64,000 nucleotides of DNA from Holophagaceae bacterium (GCA_016720465.1 JADKKO010000002.1:412001-476000); one strand, 5' to 3'; numbered from the stretch's first letter, positions 42,701 through 50,857 are shown. The notes: generated by a model from the sequence alone, not told the origin. A program made the numbers and translations.

Positions 42701-43359
42701 GCGGTGCCGCGGATGACCGGATGGTTGGGGCTCAGGGCCCGGGCCCGGTGCTCGGCCACCCACTCGTCCTGGATCATCGCGCGCAGATCGTCGTCGCTGA
42801 GCATCGCGATCTTGGCCACTTCATGGCTGGTGCGGAATCCGTCGAAGAAGTGCATGAAGGGCACGCGGGTGCGGAGCGTCGCCGCGTGGCCCACCAGCGC
42901 CATGTCGTGGGCCTGTTGGACCGAGAAGGAGGACAGCATGGCGAAACCCGTCTGGCGGGCGGCCATCACATCGGCGTGGTCCCCGAAGATGGAAAGAGCG
43001 TGGGTGGCGATGGTGCGGGCCGCCACGTGCATGCAGAAGGGCGTCAGCTCCCCGGCGATCTTGAACAGGTTCGGGATCATCAACAGCAATCCCTGGGAGG
43101 ACGTGAAGGTGGTGCTCATGGATCCCAATTGCAGCGCGCCATGCACGGCGCCCGCGGCGCCGGCCTCGCTCTGCATTTCCGCCACCCGGGGGATGGTGCC
43201 CCAGATGTTCCGTTTGCCGGCCGCCGACCACTCGTCGGCCAGCTCCCCCATGGTGGAGGAAGGGGTGATGGGATAGATCGCGATGACCTCGCTCAGCCGA
43301 TGTGCCACTGAGGCGGCGGCTTCATTTCCATCGATGGTGACCATTTGCGGCGTGTCCAT
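39784..43359 (-). CDS. nifJ: Pyruvate:ferredoxin (flavodoxin) oxidoreductase
   Basis: Single-chain enzyme of 1191 aa that oxidises pyruvate and CoA to acetyl-CoA and CO2 with reduction of ferredoxin or flavodoxin. Domain order is typical: pyrimidine-binding domain I (MVTIDGNEAAASVAHRLSEV, IAIYPITPSSTMGELADEW), gamma domain (FYGLGSDGTVGANKNSIKII), two [4Fe-4S] motifs (CIQCNKCALICP and CTGCTLCVQICP), the proximal-cluster Cys pair in GACQGCGETPYIKLL, and the TPP site GDGWAYDIGYGGLDHV...YSNTGGQASKSTP. ATG 43359 follows AGGAG by 6 nt. A hairpin CCAGAT-tttccc-ATCTGG at 43378-43395 sits in the leader. This is a key enzyme of anaerobic pyruvate metabolism. Confidence 0.96.
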   Translation of the reverse strand: MDTPQMVTIDGNEAAASVAHRLSEVIAIYPITPSSTMGELADEWSAAGKRNIWGTIPRVAEMQSEAGAAGAVHGALQLGSMSTTFTSSQGLLLMIPNLFKIAGELTPFCMHVAARTIATHALSIFGDHADVMAARQTGFAMLSSFSVQQAHDMALVGHAATLRTRVPFMHFFDGFRTSHEVAKIAMLSDDDLRAMIQDEWVAEHRARALSPNHPVIRGTAANPDTYFQAREASNGYYDSLPDAVQQEMDKLAALTGRAYKLFEYEGHPQAERVIVVMGSGAETVQEYVDWAMASEERIGVLKVRLYRPFSVRHFVAALPASVKSIAILDRCKEPGAPAEPLFLDVAAALREAREEGWSPLLQEPRLIGGRYGLSSKEFTPAMAKAVFDELGKPKPRRAFTVGINDDVTGLSLKVDEGFDLEPASVTRCLFYGLGSDGTVGANKNSIKIIAEETPNHGQGYFVYDSKKSGAITISHLRFGPNPIRSHYLVRTANFIACHQPQFVDRFEMLAEAVDGATFLLNSPTAPEEIFATLPIEMQEQLIAKRIKFYTIDAYKVAKESGMGGRINTIMQTCFFAISGVLPQDEAIAAIKHAIEKTYAKKGDALVQRNFEAVDAALAHLHEVAVPAKPNSDRHRPPMVPDAAPDFVKQVSALILEGLGDKLPVSAFPPDGTWPTGTAKWEKRNIAQEIPAWDSGICIQCNKCALICPHAAIRAKVFEPAALSGAPDGFASMDYKGQEFKGQKYVIQVAPEDCTGCTLCVQICPAKDKSNPKHKAIDMVPQAPLREREAANFAFFLDLPEVDREAVKLDVKGTQFLEPLFEFSGACQGCGETPYIKLLTQLYGDRLLIANATGCSSIYGGNLPTTPYTVNKAGRGPAWANSLFEDNAEFGYGMRLAVEKQAEQARELLIRQASLLPEALVHGLLDTIQPDQAGIRIQRERVAELKTRLGSSKDPAAMQLLELADHFVKQSVWVIGGDGWAYDIGYGGLDHVLASGLDVNILVLDTEVYSNTGGQASKSTPMGAAAKFAVSGKTTPKKDLALLAMSYGHVYVAKVAIGAKDAQTVRAIQEAESFPGPSLILAYSPCIAHGYDLAMSGEQSKMAVETGYWPLFRYDPRRLDQGLSALALDSNAPKGELSRFTGNEARFRIVEKQHPEAFKQMMADATEENARRYAAYEKLSRLETAAPSLPTL

Positions 43360-43468
43360 GGGAACTCCTGAGCCTTTCCAGATTTTCCCATCTGGAATTC
43401 CCTCTAGCTTCACCCGGTTGGCCCGTGCCTACAAGGGAAGCAGGCTAAACCGTGAGCAGGGTCACAGG

Positions 43469-44011
43469 CTATTGCAGATCCAGGATTCCCGGCGGTCCAT
43501 CCAGATCCAGGCGCCGGTTTTCCAGGTCCACCTTCCACCAAGCCTTGATGTAGGGGACTTCGCGCAGGCCCGCGCGGCCTGGACGCAGATCCCGCAGCGC
43601 CACCATGTCATAGCCCATGGGCGTCGGCGCAAGGTAAAGGACCTCGCCGATTTTCTCCCCGCCGATGAACACGCCGCAGCCGATCCATTCGTGGCGGAAG
43701 CTCTCTCCCTCGGACTTGGTGGCCAGGGCCTCGGGCATCCAGAGCGCCCAGCCCTTGAGAAGCTCCGCCGCCGTGCGGTCGGGAATGCCCTCGAAGGCGA
43801 CGCAGGGACGGTCCTGGTGCCAACGGAACAGCCTGACGCTGGCGGGCCTGGCCGGTGGTCCGGGGTTGTCGGCCGCATCCAGATCCATGGATGGAGGCGC
43901 CAGGACAAGCCCATCCACCCCGGGCAAGCGTTCCGGTTCATCCATGAGGGAATGGAAGAGGAATTCACCCTTCAACCCTTGCACCTTCGCCAGGTGGCCC
44001 AGCAGCAGCAT
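43469..44011 (-). CDS. rimM: Ribosome maturation factor RimM
   Basis: 16S rRNA processing protein of 180 aa that binds S19 and helps mature the 30S head. The N-terminal barrel begins LLLGHLAKVQGLKGEFLFHS and the PRC-barrel half contains IGEVLYLAPTPMGYDMVALRD and KAWWKVDLENRRLDLDGPPGILDLQ, the latter matching the usual P-x-x-G-L-x-D-L end. Its ATG overlaps the khpA stop (ATGA). Unlike in most bacteria, trmD and rplS do not follow; nifJ does, after 109 bp. Confidence 0.92.
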   Translation of the reverse strand: MLLLGHLAKVQGLKGEFLFHSLMDEPERLPGVDGLVLAPPSMDLDAADNPGPPARPASVRLFRWHQDRPCVAFEGIPDRTAAELLKGWALWMPEALATKSEGESFRHEWIGCGVFIGGEKIGEVLYLAPTPMGYDMVALRDLRPGRAGLREVPYIKAWWKVDLENRRLDLDGPPGILDLQ

Positions 44012-44325
44012 CAGGCTTCCGCGGGAGGTTCAGCTGGGCCTGGATGATCCGCGCGGGATCGCCGTGGCCGGTCTGTTTCGTCCTCGTCAAACAGTTCCAG
44101 GTTCACGAGGAGTCCATGTTTCTCGCCCGCGGCCTGCACCAGGGTGCGAAGGGAGGAGATCATCCGTCCGCTCTTGCCGATGATGCGCCCGCGGTCCACC
44201 TGTTCGGCGAAGATCAGCACTTCGCGTTTCCTGCCCGCCTCCCGGACCTCGATGCGCAGGGCTTCCGGGTGGTCCAGCAAGGGGCTCAGGACATCTTTGA
44301 GAAAGGCTTCGAAATCAGCGGTCAT
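44011..44325 (-). CDS. khpA: KH-domain RNA-binding protein KhpA (YlqC family)
   Basis: Small RNA-binding protein of 104 aa with one KH domain. The G-x-x-G loop is IIGKSGRMISSLRTLV. It starts MTADFEAFLKDVLSPLLDHP, which is the usual KhpA opening, and ends in a charged, Pro-rich tail (DRPRRSRADHPGPAEP). Location between rpsP and rimM is the standard one for this family. A strong hairpin lies between rpsP and this gene. Confidence 0.9.
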   Translation of the reverse strand: MTADFEAFLKDVLSPLLDHPEALRIEVREAGRKREVLIFAEQVDRGRIIGKSGRMISSLRTLVQAAGEKHGLLVNLELFDEDETDRPRRSRADHPGPAEPPAEA

Positions 44326-44340
44326 GGCACCCCCAATGTA

Positions 44341-44385
44341 AAAGCCGGACCCGGTGTCGCACCATATGCGGCCGGGCCCGGCTTT
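44341..44385 (-). terminator. Strong hairpin with T-run between rpsP and khpA
   Basis: Read on the minus strand, AAAGCCGGGCCCGG pairs with CCGGGTCCGGCTTT over 14 bp (one G-U pair) around a 17-nt loop and is followed by a U-run (CTTTT). It is an intrinsic terminator or attenuator inside the ribosomal operon and should lower expression of khpA and rimM relative to rpsP. Confidence 0.75.
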
Positions 44386-44407
44386 CCAAATTCCTAAGGC
44401 AGGAAAC

Positions 44408-44650
44408 CTAAAGAATCGCGTGCTTCTTGAAGAGGTCCGAAACCGTCTTGGAGGGGCTGGCGCCCTTGGCAATCCAGGCCTTGGCCTTATCGGCGTCGAT
44501 GCGGACGGTCTCGCCGGAGCCCGCGATGGGGTTCACGAAGCCCAGCACCTCGATGGCCTGGCCTGTGGGAATGCGATCGTTCTCGCTAACGACGATGTGG
44601 TAGAAAGGGCGCTTCTTCGCGCCGTTGCGGGCCAGACGGATGGAAAGCAT
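44408..44650 (-). CDS. rpsP: 30S ribosomal protein S16
   Basis: Small-subunit protein S16 of 80 aa. MLSIRLARNGAKKRPFYHIVV is the family signature, followed by DRIPTGQAIEVLGFVNP and a helical C-terminus (ASPSKTVSDLFKKHAIL). AAGGAGT lies upstream of the ATG. It lies 62 nt downstream of the TPR/propeller gene that separates it from ffh, and is followed by a terminator-like hairpin before khpA. Confidence 0.96.
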   Translation of the reverse strand: MLSIRLARNGAKKRPFYHIVVSENDRIPTGQAIEVLGFVNPIAGSGETVRIDADKAKAWIAKGASPSKTVSDLFKKHAIL

Positions 44651-44712
44651 GGGTACTCCTTGAGCGGATCAGTTTATCCCGGGATTGGTGATTTCCCAAG
44701 GAGAAATTCCGG

Positions 44713-46257
44713 TCAGCGGGGATCCGGCTGGGTGCTTGGCTGGCTTGCGCATGCAGGGAAGCGCCAGAGCTGGTCCAATTCCGCCTCGGTCATGCGGCGG
44801 AGCCTGGCCTCCTTATCCTGCCAGCCATAGCCGATCCAGAGATGCCCTCCATCCCAGACCAGCCCCATGGCGAATTCCACCCCTTGCGTGTCGAAATAGA
44901 AGGGCCGGGAAACCCGCTGGATCTTGTAGCCGCTGTCCATCCAGACGAACCGATGGGTGTACCGGCGCCATTCCTCGAAGGCCACCTCATGGACCAGGTA
45001 GAGGTACCCGCCCCGGAACTGGATCGGTGGCGCTGATCCGCGAAAATCCACGCCGTTCCATTCGGGGGACAGGACCGATTCGATGACCAGCTCCCCAGCG
45101 GCTTCGTCCAGGCGGCCGATGCGAGTCGGATCCGAGTGGTACAGGATTTTCAGTTCCCCTGCGCTGTCGAGGAAAGGGAGCCAATTCTTTTCGATGGGGC
45201 GGACCTCCGCGCCCTGGATGTGGCGGAGGCTTTCGACCTTCCAGCGCCTGGAACTCCGATCAGGCTCCGGGGCCAGGAGCCCGAACAGCATCTGGGGCTG
45301 TCCTGTCTTTTCGTAGGAGGTGCAGGTGAATTTCCAGCGGCCGCGGTGGTGGAAGAGGCGCAGGTCTTCAAGCCCCTTGACCGGAAACTCGATCCGTTCC
45401 CAATCCAGCTCATCGATGATTTCAAAGGATTGGAGGATCCTTCCGGCCGGATCCCATTCCACCCAGAAATTCCGGGTCCGGACCTGCCGGTCCGGCGCGA
45501 GCGACGTGTAATTTCCCCCATCGGTGTCGAAGTTCACATGGCGGATGGACCCATAGCGCCTTCCGGTCTCTGCATCGAACCAGAGGGAGGGATTCATGGG
45601 GCGGTAGCTATGGGCGGGGTTTCCTTCGATGGGCGGCGGGGTCCATTCGAACGGGACTTTTTCTCCAGGACATGGCTCCAGGTAGAAGAAGGCATTGTTC
45701 CGGGTCTGGTTTCTGTCCTCCCACGACGCTTCCCGCGACGCGAGCACCTGCTCGCAGGCTTCGATCCCGAGCGCGGGAAGCCCGGCGTAGTACGCGGCGA
45801 TGGAGATGACCAACCAGGGATCGAGTCCATAGGCTGCGGGATCGACGAACAGGACATCCTTTGAAAGCGGCGTGCGGGCCGCCATGTTCGCGTAGAGCAG
45901 GGCCATGGCATGACGGCCCCCATCCAGCGCGATGCGGCTCAGGGCCAGGGCCGCCTCGGCGCGTCCTGGACGGTACTGGAAGGCTTTCCGCCCCCATTCA
46001 TCGGCCTCCTTCATCTGCCCGAGAGACTGGTGCAAGAGGCAGATCTGCAACATGGAATACCAGAGCTCCTCGACCCATCCGCCCTGCTCCAGGCGCCGCT
46101 GGAACCAGCGGATGGCTTCCGGGGAGCGGCCCGCATCGCGGCACTTCAGCGCCAGTTGGAACACGGTCCCGGAGTCATCGGGATCGCGTTCGGCGGCCGC
46201 CCGCAAGGCCGCTAGGCCGGCATCAGGTTGATGGAGGTCCGGGCCGGGGGTGTCCAT
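44713..46257 (-). CDS. TPR plus five-bladed-propeller-like protein inserted in the ffh-rpsP operon
   Basis: Protein of 514 aa, function unknown. Residues 1-190 form TPR-like helices (AAAERDPDDSGTVFQLALKC, AIRWFQRRLEQGG, WGRKAFQYRPGRAEAALALS). The C-terminal 320 residues are rich in Trp and beta strands with NPSLWFDAETGRRYGSIRHVNF, GLEDLRLFHHRGRWKFTCTSYE and GVEFAMGLVWDGGHLWIGYGWQD, resembling the propeller of GH130/GH43-type glycosidases and of glycosyltransferase-linked proteins. The start is 4 nt after the ffh stop, so translation is probably coupled to ffh. No signal peptide: it should be cytoplasmic. Confidence 0.75.
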   Translation of the reverse strand: MDTPGPDLHQPDAGLAALRAAAERDPDDSGTVFQLALKCRDAGRSPEAIRWFQRRLEQGGWVEELWYSMLQICLLHQSLGQMKEADEWGRKAFQYRPGRAEAALALSRIALDGGRHAMALLYANMAARTPLSKDVLFVDPAAYGLDPWLVISIAAYYAGLPALGIEACEQVLASREASWEDRNQTRNNAFFYLEPCPGEKVPFEWTPPPIEGNPAHSYRPMNPSLWFDAETGRRYGSIRHVNFDTDGGNYTSLAPDRQVRTRNFWVEWDPAGRILQSFEIIDELDWERIEFPVKGLEDLRLFHHRGRWKFTCTSYEKTGQPQMLFGLLAPEPDRSSRRWKVESLRHIQGAEVRPIEKNWLPFLDSAGELKILYHSDPTRIGRLDEAAGELVIESVLSPEWNGVDFRGSAPPIQFRGGYLYLVHEVAFEEWRRYTHRFVWMDSGYKIQRVSRPFYFDTQGVEFAMGLVWDGGHLWIGYGWQDKEARLRRMTEAELDQLWRFPACASQPSTQPDPR

Positions 46258-46261
46258 CAGA

Positions 46262-47635
46262 TCAGAAAGGCAATCCAGCCCCGCCGCCCTTCATGGCCCC
46301 CGCCATGCGCTGCATGCGGGTCATGAATTTGGGGTCGTTCATCTGGGTCATCATCTTCTTCATTTCCAGGTACTGCTTGATGAGCTGGTTCACTTCCTGG
46401 ACGGAACGGCCCGAACCGCCGGCCACGCGGCGTTTGCGTTTGGCATCCAGCAGGTTGTGGTTGGCGCGCTCCTTGGGCGTCATGGAATCCAGGATCGCCG
46501 TCAAGTGCTTCATGCGCTTGTCCGTGGCCAGGTTCGCCATCTGTTCCTTCTGCTCTTTGGAGACGCCGGGCAGCGGCAGCATCCCCATGATCTTGGTCAT
46601 GCTGCCCAGCTTCGACACCTGCTGGAACTGCTGGCGCATGTCTTCGAGCGTGAACTGGTTCTTGGCCATGCGGTTGGCCAGGCGCTCCGCATCCTTCTCG
46701 TCGATCTTGTCCTTGGCGTGCTCGATGAGGCTGAGCACATCGCCCATGCCGAGGATGCGCTGGGCCATGCGGTCCGGGTGGAAGCGCTCGAAGTCATCGA
46801 GCTTTTCTCCCGATCCCAGGAACTTGATGGGCTGGCCCGTGGCCTGCTTGATGCTGAACGCCGCGCCGCCGCGGGTGTCGCCGTCGGTCTTGGTGAGGAT
46901 GACGCCGGTGATGCCGAGCTGTTCATGGAAGGATCCGGCGGAGCGCACCGCATCCTGGCCCGTCATGGCATCCGCCACGAACAGGATTTCGGAAGGTCCG
47001 CAGGCGGCCTTGATGCGGGCGAGCTCCGCCATCAGGGTTTCATCCAGGTGCAGCCGGCCCGCGGTGTCCAGGATCACCACGTCCCAGCCTTTGAGCTTGG
47101 CTTCCTTCAAGGCGGCTTCGCAGATCTCCACGGGGTTCTTGCTCTCGTGGTGGAAACTCGGGATGCCTGCATCCTTGGCGACCACATGCAACTGCTCGAT
47201 GGCAGCAGGACGGTAGACATCTGCCGGCACAAGCAAGGGCGAACTGCCATTTTTCTTCAGGAATTTGGCCAGCTTGCCGCAAGTGGTCGTTTTTCCGGCG
47301 CCCTGAAGGCCCACCATCATCACCACAGTCGGCGGTTGGGCGGCGAAACTCAGCGGCTTTTCATCCGCTTGGCCGCCCATGATCTCCACGAGTTCTTTGT
47401 GGACGATGTCAATGAATGCCTGGCCGGGATTCAGACCCTGGAGCACTTCGGCGCCAAGCGCTTTTTCTTTTACACGGGCGAGAAAAGTGCGCGCCACGGC
47501 CACATGCACATCGGCTTCCAGCAGCGCCATGCGGACTTCCCGCAGGGCCTCCTCGATGTTGGATTCCGTGAGCTTGGACTGGCCCCGGAGGGCCTTCATG
47601 GCCTTGCTCAATTTTTCGGTGAGGGAATCAAACAT
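46262..47635 (-). CDS. ffh: Signal recognition particle protein Ffh
   Basis: SRP GTPase of 457 aa that targets nascent membrane proteins with the 4.5S RNA. N domain MFDSLTEKLSKAMKALRG; G domain with P-loop GLQGAGKTTTCGKL, DTAGRLHLDETLM and TKTDGDTRGGAA; M domain with Met-rich helices (MTKIMGMLPLPG, RMKHLTAILDSMTPKERANH) and the RNA-binding RRVAGGSGRSVQEVNQLI. ATG 47635 is the standard start; a 9-residue extension in frame has no support. Divergent from the YyaL-type gene. Confidence 0.96.
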   Translation of the reverse strand: MFDSLTEKLSKAMKALRGQSKLTESNIEEALREVRMALLEADVHVAVARTFLARVKEKALGAEVLQGLNPGQAFIDIVHKELVEIMGGQADEKPLSFAAQPPTVVMMVGLQGAGKTTTCGKLAKFLKKNGSSPLLVPADVYRPAAIEQLHVVAKDAGIPSFHHESKNPVEICEAALKEAKLKGWDVVILDTAGRLHLDETLMAELARIKAACGPSEILFVADAMTGQDAVRSAGSFHEQLGITGVILTKTDGDTRGGAAFSIKQATGQPIKFLGSGEKLDDFERFHPDRMAQRILGMGDVLSLIEHAKDKIDEKDAERLANRMAKNQFTLEDMRQQFQQVSKLGSMTKIMGMLPLPGVSKEQKEQMANLATDKRMKHLTAILDSMTPKERANHNLLDAKRKRRVAGGSGRSVQEVNQLIKQYLEMKKMMTQMNDPKFMTRMQRMAGAMKGGGAGLPF

Positions 47636-47764
47636 GGGACATCCAGGGCCTGTCGCGGCCAATCCTCCATTCTACGGCGAGGTCTTCTGGATCCCCCCTG
47701 AAAAGAATCCAGGGAGAGAAGCTCGTAGCTCCAGCACGTGATGAAATGGAGATCCGGAGCCTTC

Positions 47765-49780
47765 ATGACCAATCGCCTCGCCGAAAGCCTTAGTCCCTAC
47801 CTGCTTCAGCATGCCCATAACCCCGTGGCCTGGCAGCCTTGGGATGAGAAGGCGCTCGTCCAGGCGCGGGATGAAGACAAGCCGATCTTCCTTTCCATCG
47901 GCTACAGCGCTTGCCATTGGTGCCATGTGATGGAACGGGAGTCCTTCGAGAATCCGGAAGTGGCGAATCTCCTGAACAAGCAATTCATTCCCATCAAGGT
48001 GGACCGGGAGGAAAGGCCGGATCTCGATGACCTGTACATGGACGCGGTGCAGACCCTGACGGGCCACGGCGGCTGGCCCATGAGCGTTTGGCTGACCCCT
48101 GATCTGCGGCCCTTCTATGGCGGCACCTACTTTCCACCGCAACCGGCGCGGGGAATGCCGGGGTTCATCCCCTTATTGAAGCGGATCGCCGAGCTGTGGG
48201 TGGAGCGGCGCTCGGCGGTGGTCGAACAGGCTGCGGAATTGACCCAAGATCTGGAACGCCAGGCGAATCTCAAGGCGGGGGACACATTGCCTGATGAAGG
48301 CCTGTTCGAAAATGCGCTCCAGCAGCTCCGGGGCAGCTTCGATTCCCGCTGGGGCGGTTTTGGCGGCGCGCCGAAATTTCCTCCCCACATGGCCATCGAA
48401 CTGATCCTGCGGCGGGGGTCGGAGGCTGATCAGCGCATGGCCATCAGGACGCTCGATGCCATGTGGGAAGGCGGCATGTACGACCATCTGGGGGGCGGAT
48501 TCTCCCGCTACAGCGTGGATCCGCAGTGGCTGGTGCCCCATTTCGAAAAGATGCTCTACGACAATGCCCAGCTTGCCTGCTGCTATCTGGCGGCCTTCCA
48601 GAAAACGGGCGACCGGAAGTACGCCGCCATCGCTGGGGAAACCCTGGACTATCTGCTGCGCGACATGCGGGATGCGTCCGGCGGCATCCATTCATCCGAA
48701 GACGCGGACAGCGAAGGGGAGGAAGGCAAATTCTATGTCTTCACGCCCGATGAGGTGCAGAGCATCCTGGGCGGCGAATCGGCGCGGTTCTGCGGGGCCT
48801 ATGGCATCACGGCCGGGGGGAATTTCGAGGGCGGCGCTTCGGTGCTCCACGTCTTCGATCGCAAGGAAGAGGTTCCGGAAGGCCAGGTCGCAGATCTCGC
48901 CGCGCTTCGGGAAAGGCTCCGGGAGGTCCGCGACACGCGCATCCGGCCCGGCAAGGATGACAAGGTGCTGGCGGCCTGGAACGGCTTGGCGCTGTCTGCC
49001 TTCGCGCGCGGAGCCCAGGTCCTGGATTCCAAACGCTATTTGGATGCGGCGGCGGCCTGCGCGGAATTCATCCAGCGCGAGCTTTGGCAGGGCGGAACCC
49101 TGCTCCGCGTCTATCGCCAGGGGCGCGCCCACACGCCAGGGTTCCTGGAAGACTACGCGGCCGTGGCGAATGGGCTGGTGGATGTCTATGAAGCGGGATT
49201 CGACGCCCGTTGGCTGCGGCTGGCGGAACGGATCGCAGAGGCCATGCGCAGCAAGTTCGAGGACGCCGGGGAGGGTGGATTCTTCAGCACAGAGGCGGGC
49301 AGGAGCGATCTTTTATTCCGGCAGAAGCCCGGCTTCGACAATGCGCTGCCCAGCGGCAACACCCTGGCGGCCACGGCGCTGTTCCGCCTTTCCCGCCATC
49401 TGGAACGGCGCGATTTCCGCATTTCCGCAGAAGGGATTCTGGCGTGTTTCGCCCCCTGGATGCAGCGGGCGCCCCGAGCCTTTCCAGGCATGATCAATGC
49501 GTTGGATTCGGCCCTCAAGGCCCCGCTGGACATTGTGATCGCAGGCGATCTGAAGCAAGCCGTCGGCTTGTTGGCAGAAGTCCATCAGACATTCATCCCC
49601 CATCGCGTTCTGAGCTGGACCGGTGCGGATCCGGCGCTTCCTTTGCACGTGGGCAAAGACGCCGGGGGCGGCCCTCCGCTGGCTTTCGTTTGTGAAAAAA
49701 ATTCATGTGCGGCACCCGTTGGAGATGCACTGAAATTGAGACTTTTACTGCTCCAAACTTCTCCCAAAATTTCCCCTTGA
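47765..49780 (+). CDS. YyaL/SSP411-type thioredoxin-domain protein (DUF255)
   Basis: Protein of 671 aa: an N-terminal thioredoxin-like domain followed by an (alpha/alpha)6 barrel similar to N-acylglucosamine 2-epimerases. It opens NRLAESLSPYLLQHAHNPVAW and carries the DUF255 hallmark YSACHWCHVMERESFE with Cys-His-Trp-Cys. The barrel contains GGFGGAPKFPPHMAIELILR, DNAQLACCYLAAF, SSEDADSEGEEGKFY and GKDDKVLAAWNGLALSAFARG. Physiological role is uncertain in all bacteria. The ATG at 47765 has GGAG eight nt upstream. Confidence 0.9.
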   Translation: MTNRLAESLSPYLLQHAHNPVAWQPWDEKALVQARDEDKPIFLSIGYSACHWCHVMERESFENPEVANLLNKQFIPIKVDREERPDLDDLYMDAVQTLTGHGGWPMSVWLTPDLRPFYGGTYFPPQPARGMPGFIPLLKRIAELWVERRSAVVEQAAELTQDLERQANLKAGDTLPDEGLFENALQQLRGSFDSRWGGFGGAPKFPPHMAIELILRRGSEADQRMAIRTLDAMWEGGMYDHLGGGFSRYSVDPQWLVPHFEKMLYDNAQLACCYLAAFQKTGDRKYAAIAGETLDYLLRDMRDASGGIHSSEDADSEGEEGKFYVFTPDEVQSILGGESARFCGAYGITAGGNFEGGASVLHVFDRKEEVPEGQVADLAALRERLREVRDTRIRPGKDDKVLAAWNGLALSAFARGAQVLDSKRYLDAAAACAEFIQRELWQGGTLLRVYRQGRAHTPGFLEDYAAVANGLVDVYEAGFDARWLRLAERIAEAMRSKFEDAGEGGFFSTEAGRSDLLFRQKPGFDNALPSGNTLAATALFRLSRHLERRDFRISAEGILACFAPWMQRAPRAFPGMINALDSALKAPLDIVIAGDLKQAVGLLAEVHQTFIPHRVLSWTGADPALPLHVGKDAGGGPPLAFVCEKNSCAAPVGDALKLRLLLLQTSPKISP

Positions 49781-49912
49781 ACGCTTTCTTGGAAGGCTCA
49801 TCTTGAGCCTTGAGATCGCAGAACTAAGCGATCTTAAACACGGGGCGGCCATTCCCTGCCTGCCTCTCCAGCATGCGGATATGCTAGGTACCCGCAGAGC
49901 TGCGACCCCAAA

Positions 49913-49934
49913 AAGGGCACCCTAAGGTGCCCTT
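49913..49934. terminator. Bidirectional intrinsic terminator
   Basis: AAGGGCACC-CTAA-GGTGCCCTT is a 9-bp perfect stem with a tetraloop, preceded by AA and followed by CCTTCCTTG. It lies between the convergent YyaL-type gene (ends 49780) and the DUF1275 gene (ends 49960) and can serve both. Confidence 0.8.
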
Positions 49935-49959
49935 CCTTGTGTCGGCCGCAGGCCGAGGG

Positions 49960-50856
49960 CTACTTCGCGTCTTCGAGATTCCGCTTCAGGGCGCGGAGCG
50001 CCAGACGCACCTGCAGGATGATCGGCCGCGCCGCCAGGAAGGCGAGGAAGGCCGCCAGCGGCACCGTCACCTTGAAGCCGATGTAGCGGAACCCCAGCGC
50101 GCCCAGGATCCCCCCGACGAAGAAGGAGACGAGGATCAGCGCATAGAGCCGCAGCTTGGAGCGATTGGCTTCGATGCGCTCCTTGCGGGGATCCTTGTCC
50201 ACGTTGATGTAGGCCAGCTTGCTCAATTCGATGCCGATGTCGGTCACCGTCCCCGTGAGGTGCGTGGTGCGCACCGCCGCGCCGCTGATGTTCGTGGTCA
50301 GCGAATTGTGCATGCCCATGATGAAGCAGAGGATGGCGACGGTCTCCGGCAGGTGGAAGCGGATGCGGTCCTGGAGGCTGCCGCCCATGAAGCCGAAAAC
50401 CAGGAGCAGGGCGGCTTCGGCCAGGAGGCTGATGGCATAGCGGCTGGGCAGCTCCCGGCGCTTCCCGAAACTCAGCAACGTCGTCGAGAGGAACGCTCCG
50501 CCGAGAAAGAAGAGCATCATGGCCAGGGCTGTGAGCGCCGTGACCACGTCGCCTTCCGCGGTGCTATCGGCCATGGAGGACACGACGCCGGTCATATGCG
50601 AGGTGTAATGGCTGACCGCGAGATAGCCGCCAGCGTTCACCGCCCCGGCGATGAAGGCCATGCACCAGGCCAGCTGGCGGTTCATCTCCGCGGTGCGCAG
50701 CGCCCCTTCCTTGGTGAAGATCCCCGACTGCATCGGCAAGGTGGCCACCGCGCGTTCGAGCACCGCCTGCAGATCCGCCCGGTCCGGCCGTTGCCGCAGC
50801 ACCCAGCGGCCGTAGCGCTTGGCGATCAGGAAGAGGTAGCGGGGGATCCGGCGCAA
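49960..50856 (-). CDS. DUF1275 (YoaK-family) membrane protein
   Basis: Inner-membrane protein of about 298 aa with six or so transmembrane helices, e.g. LAWCMAFIAGAVNAGGYLAV, ALAMMLFFLGGAFLSTTLLS, VAILCFIMGMHNSLT and LYALILVSFFVGGILGALGF. The YoaK hallmarks SHYTSHMTGVV and AVRTTHLTGTVTDIG are present twice, as expected from the internal duplication. The start is uncertain: TTG 50856 has GGAG five nt upstream and lies 2 nt after the ruvC stop; ATG 50907 (inside ruvC) and ATG 50733 are alternatives. Function is unknown. An N-terminal 60-residue basic extension precedes the first helix. Confidence 0.85.
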   Translation of the reverse strand: MRRIPRYLFLIAKRYGRWVLRQRPDRADLQAVLERAVATLPMQSGIFTKEGALRTAEMNRQLAWCMAFIAGAVNAGGYLAVSHYTSHMTGVVSSMADSTAEGDVVTALTALAMMLFFLGGAFLSTTLLSFGKRRELPSRYAISLLAEAALLLVFGFMGGSLQDRIRFHLPETVAILCFIMGMHNSLTTNISGAAVRTTHLTGTVTDIGIELSKLAYINVDKDPRKERIEANRSKLRLYALILVSFFVGGILGALGFRYIGFKVTVPLAAFLAFLAARPIILQVRLALRALKRNLEDAK

Positions 50857-50857
50857 T

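Noticed and set aside
45861..47701. Long plus-strand open frames opposite ffh
   Set aside because: Shadow of ffh; composition is Arg/Ser/Pro or His/Gly rich and no ribosome binding site or domain is present.
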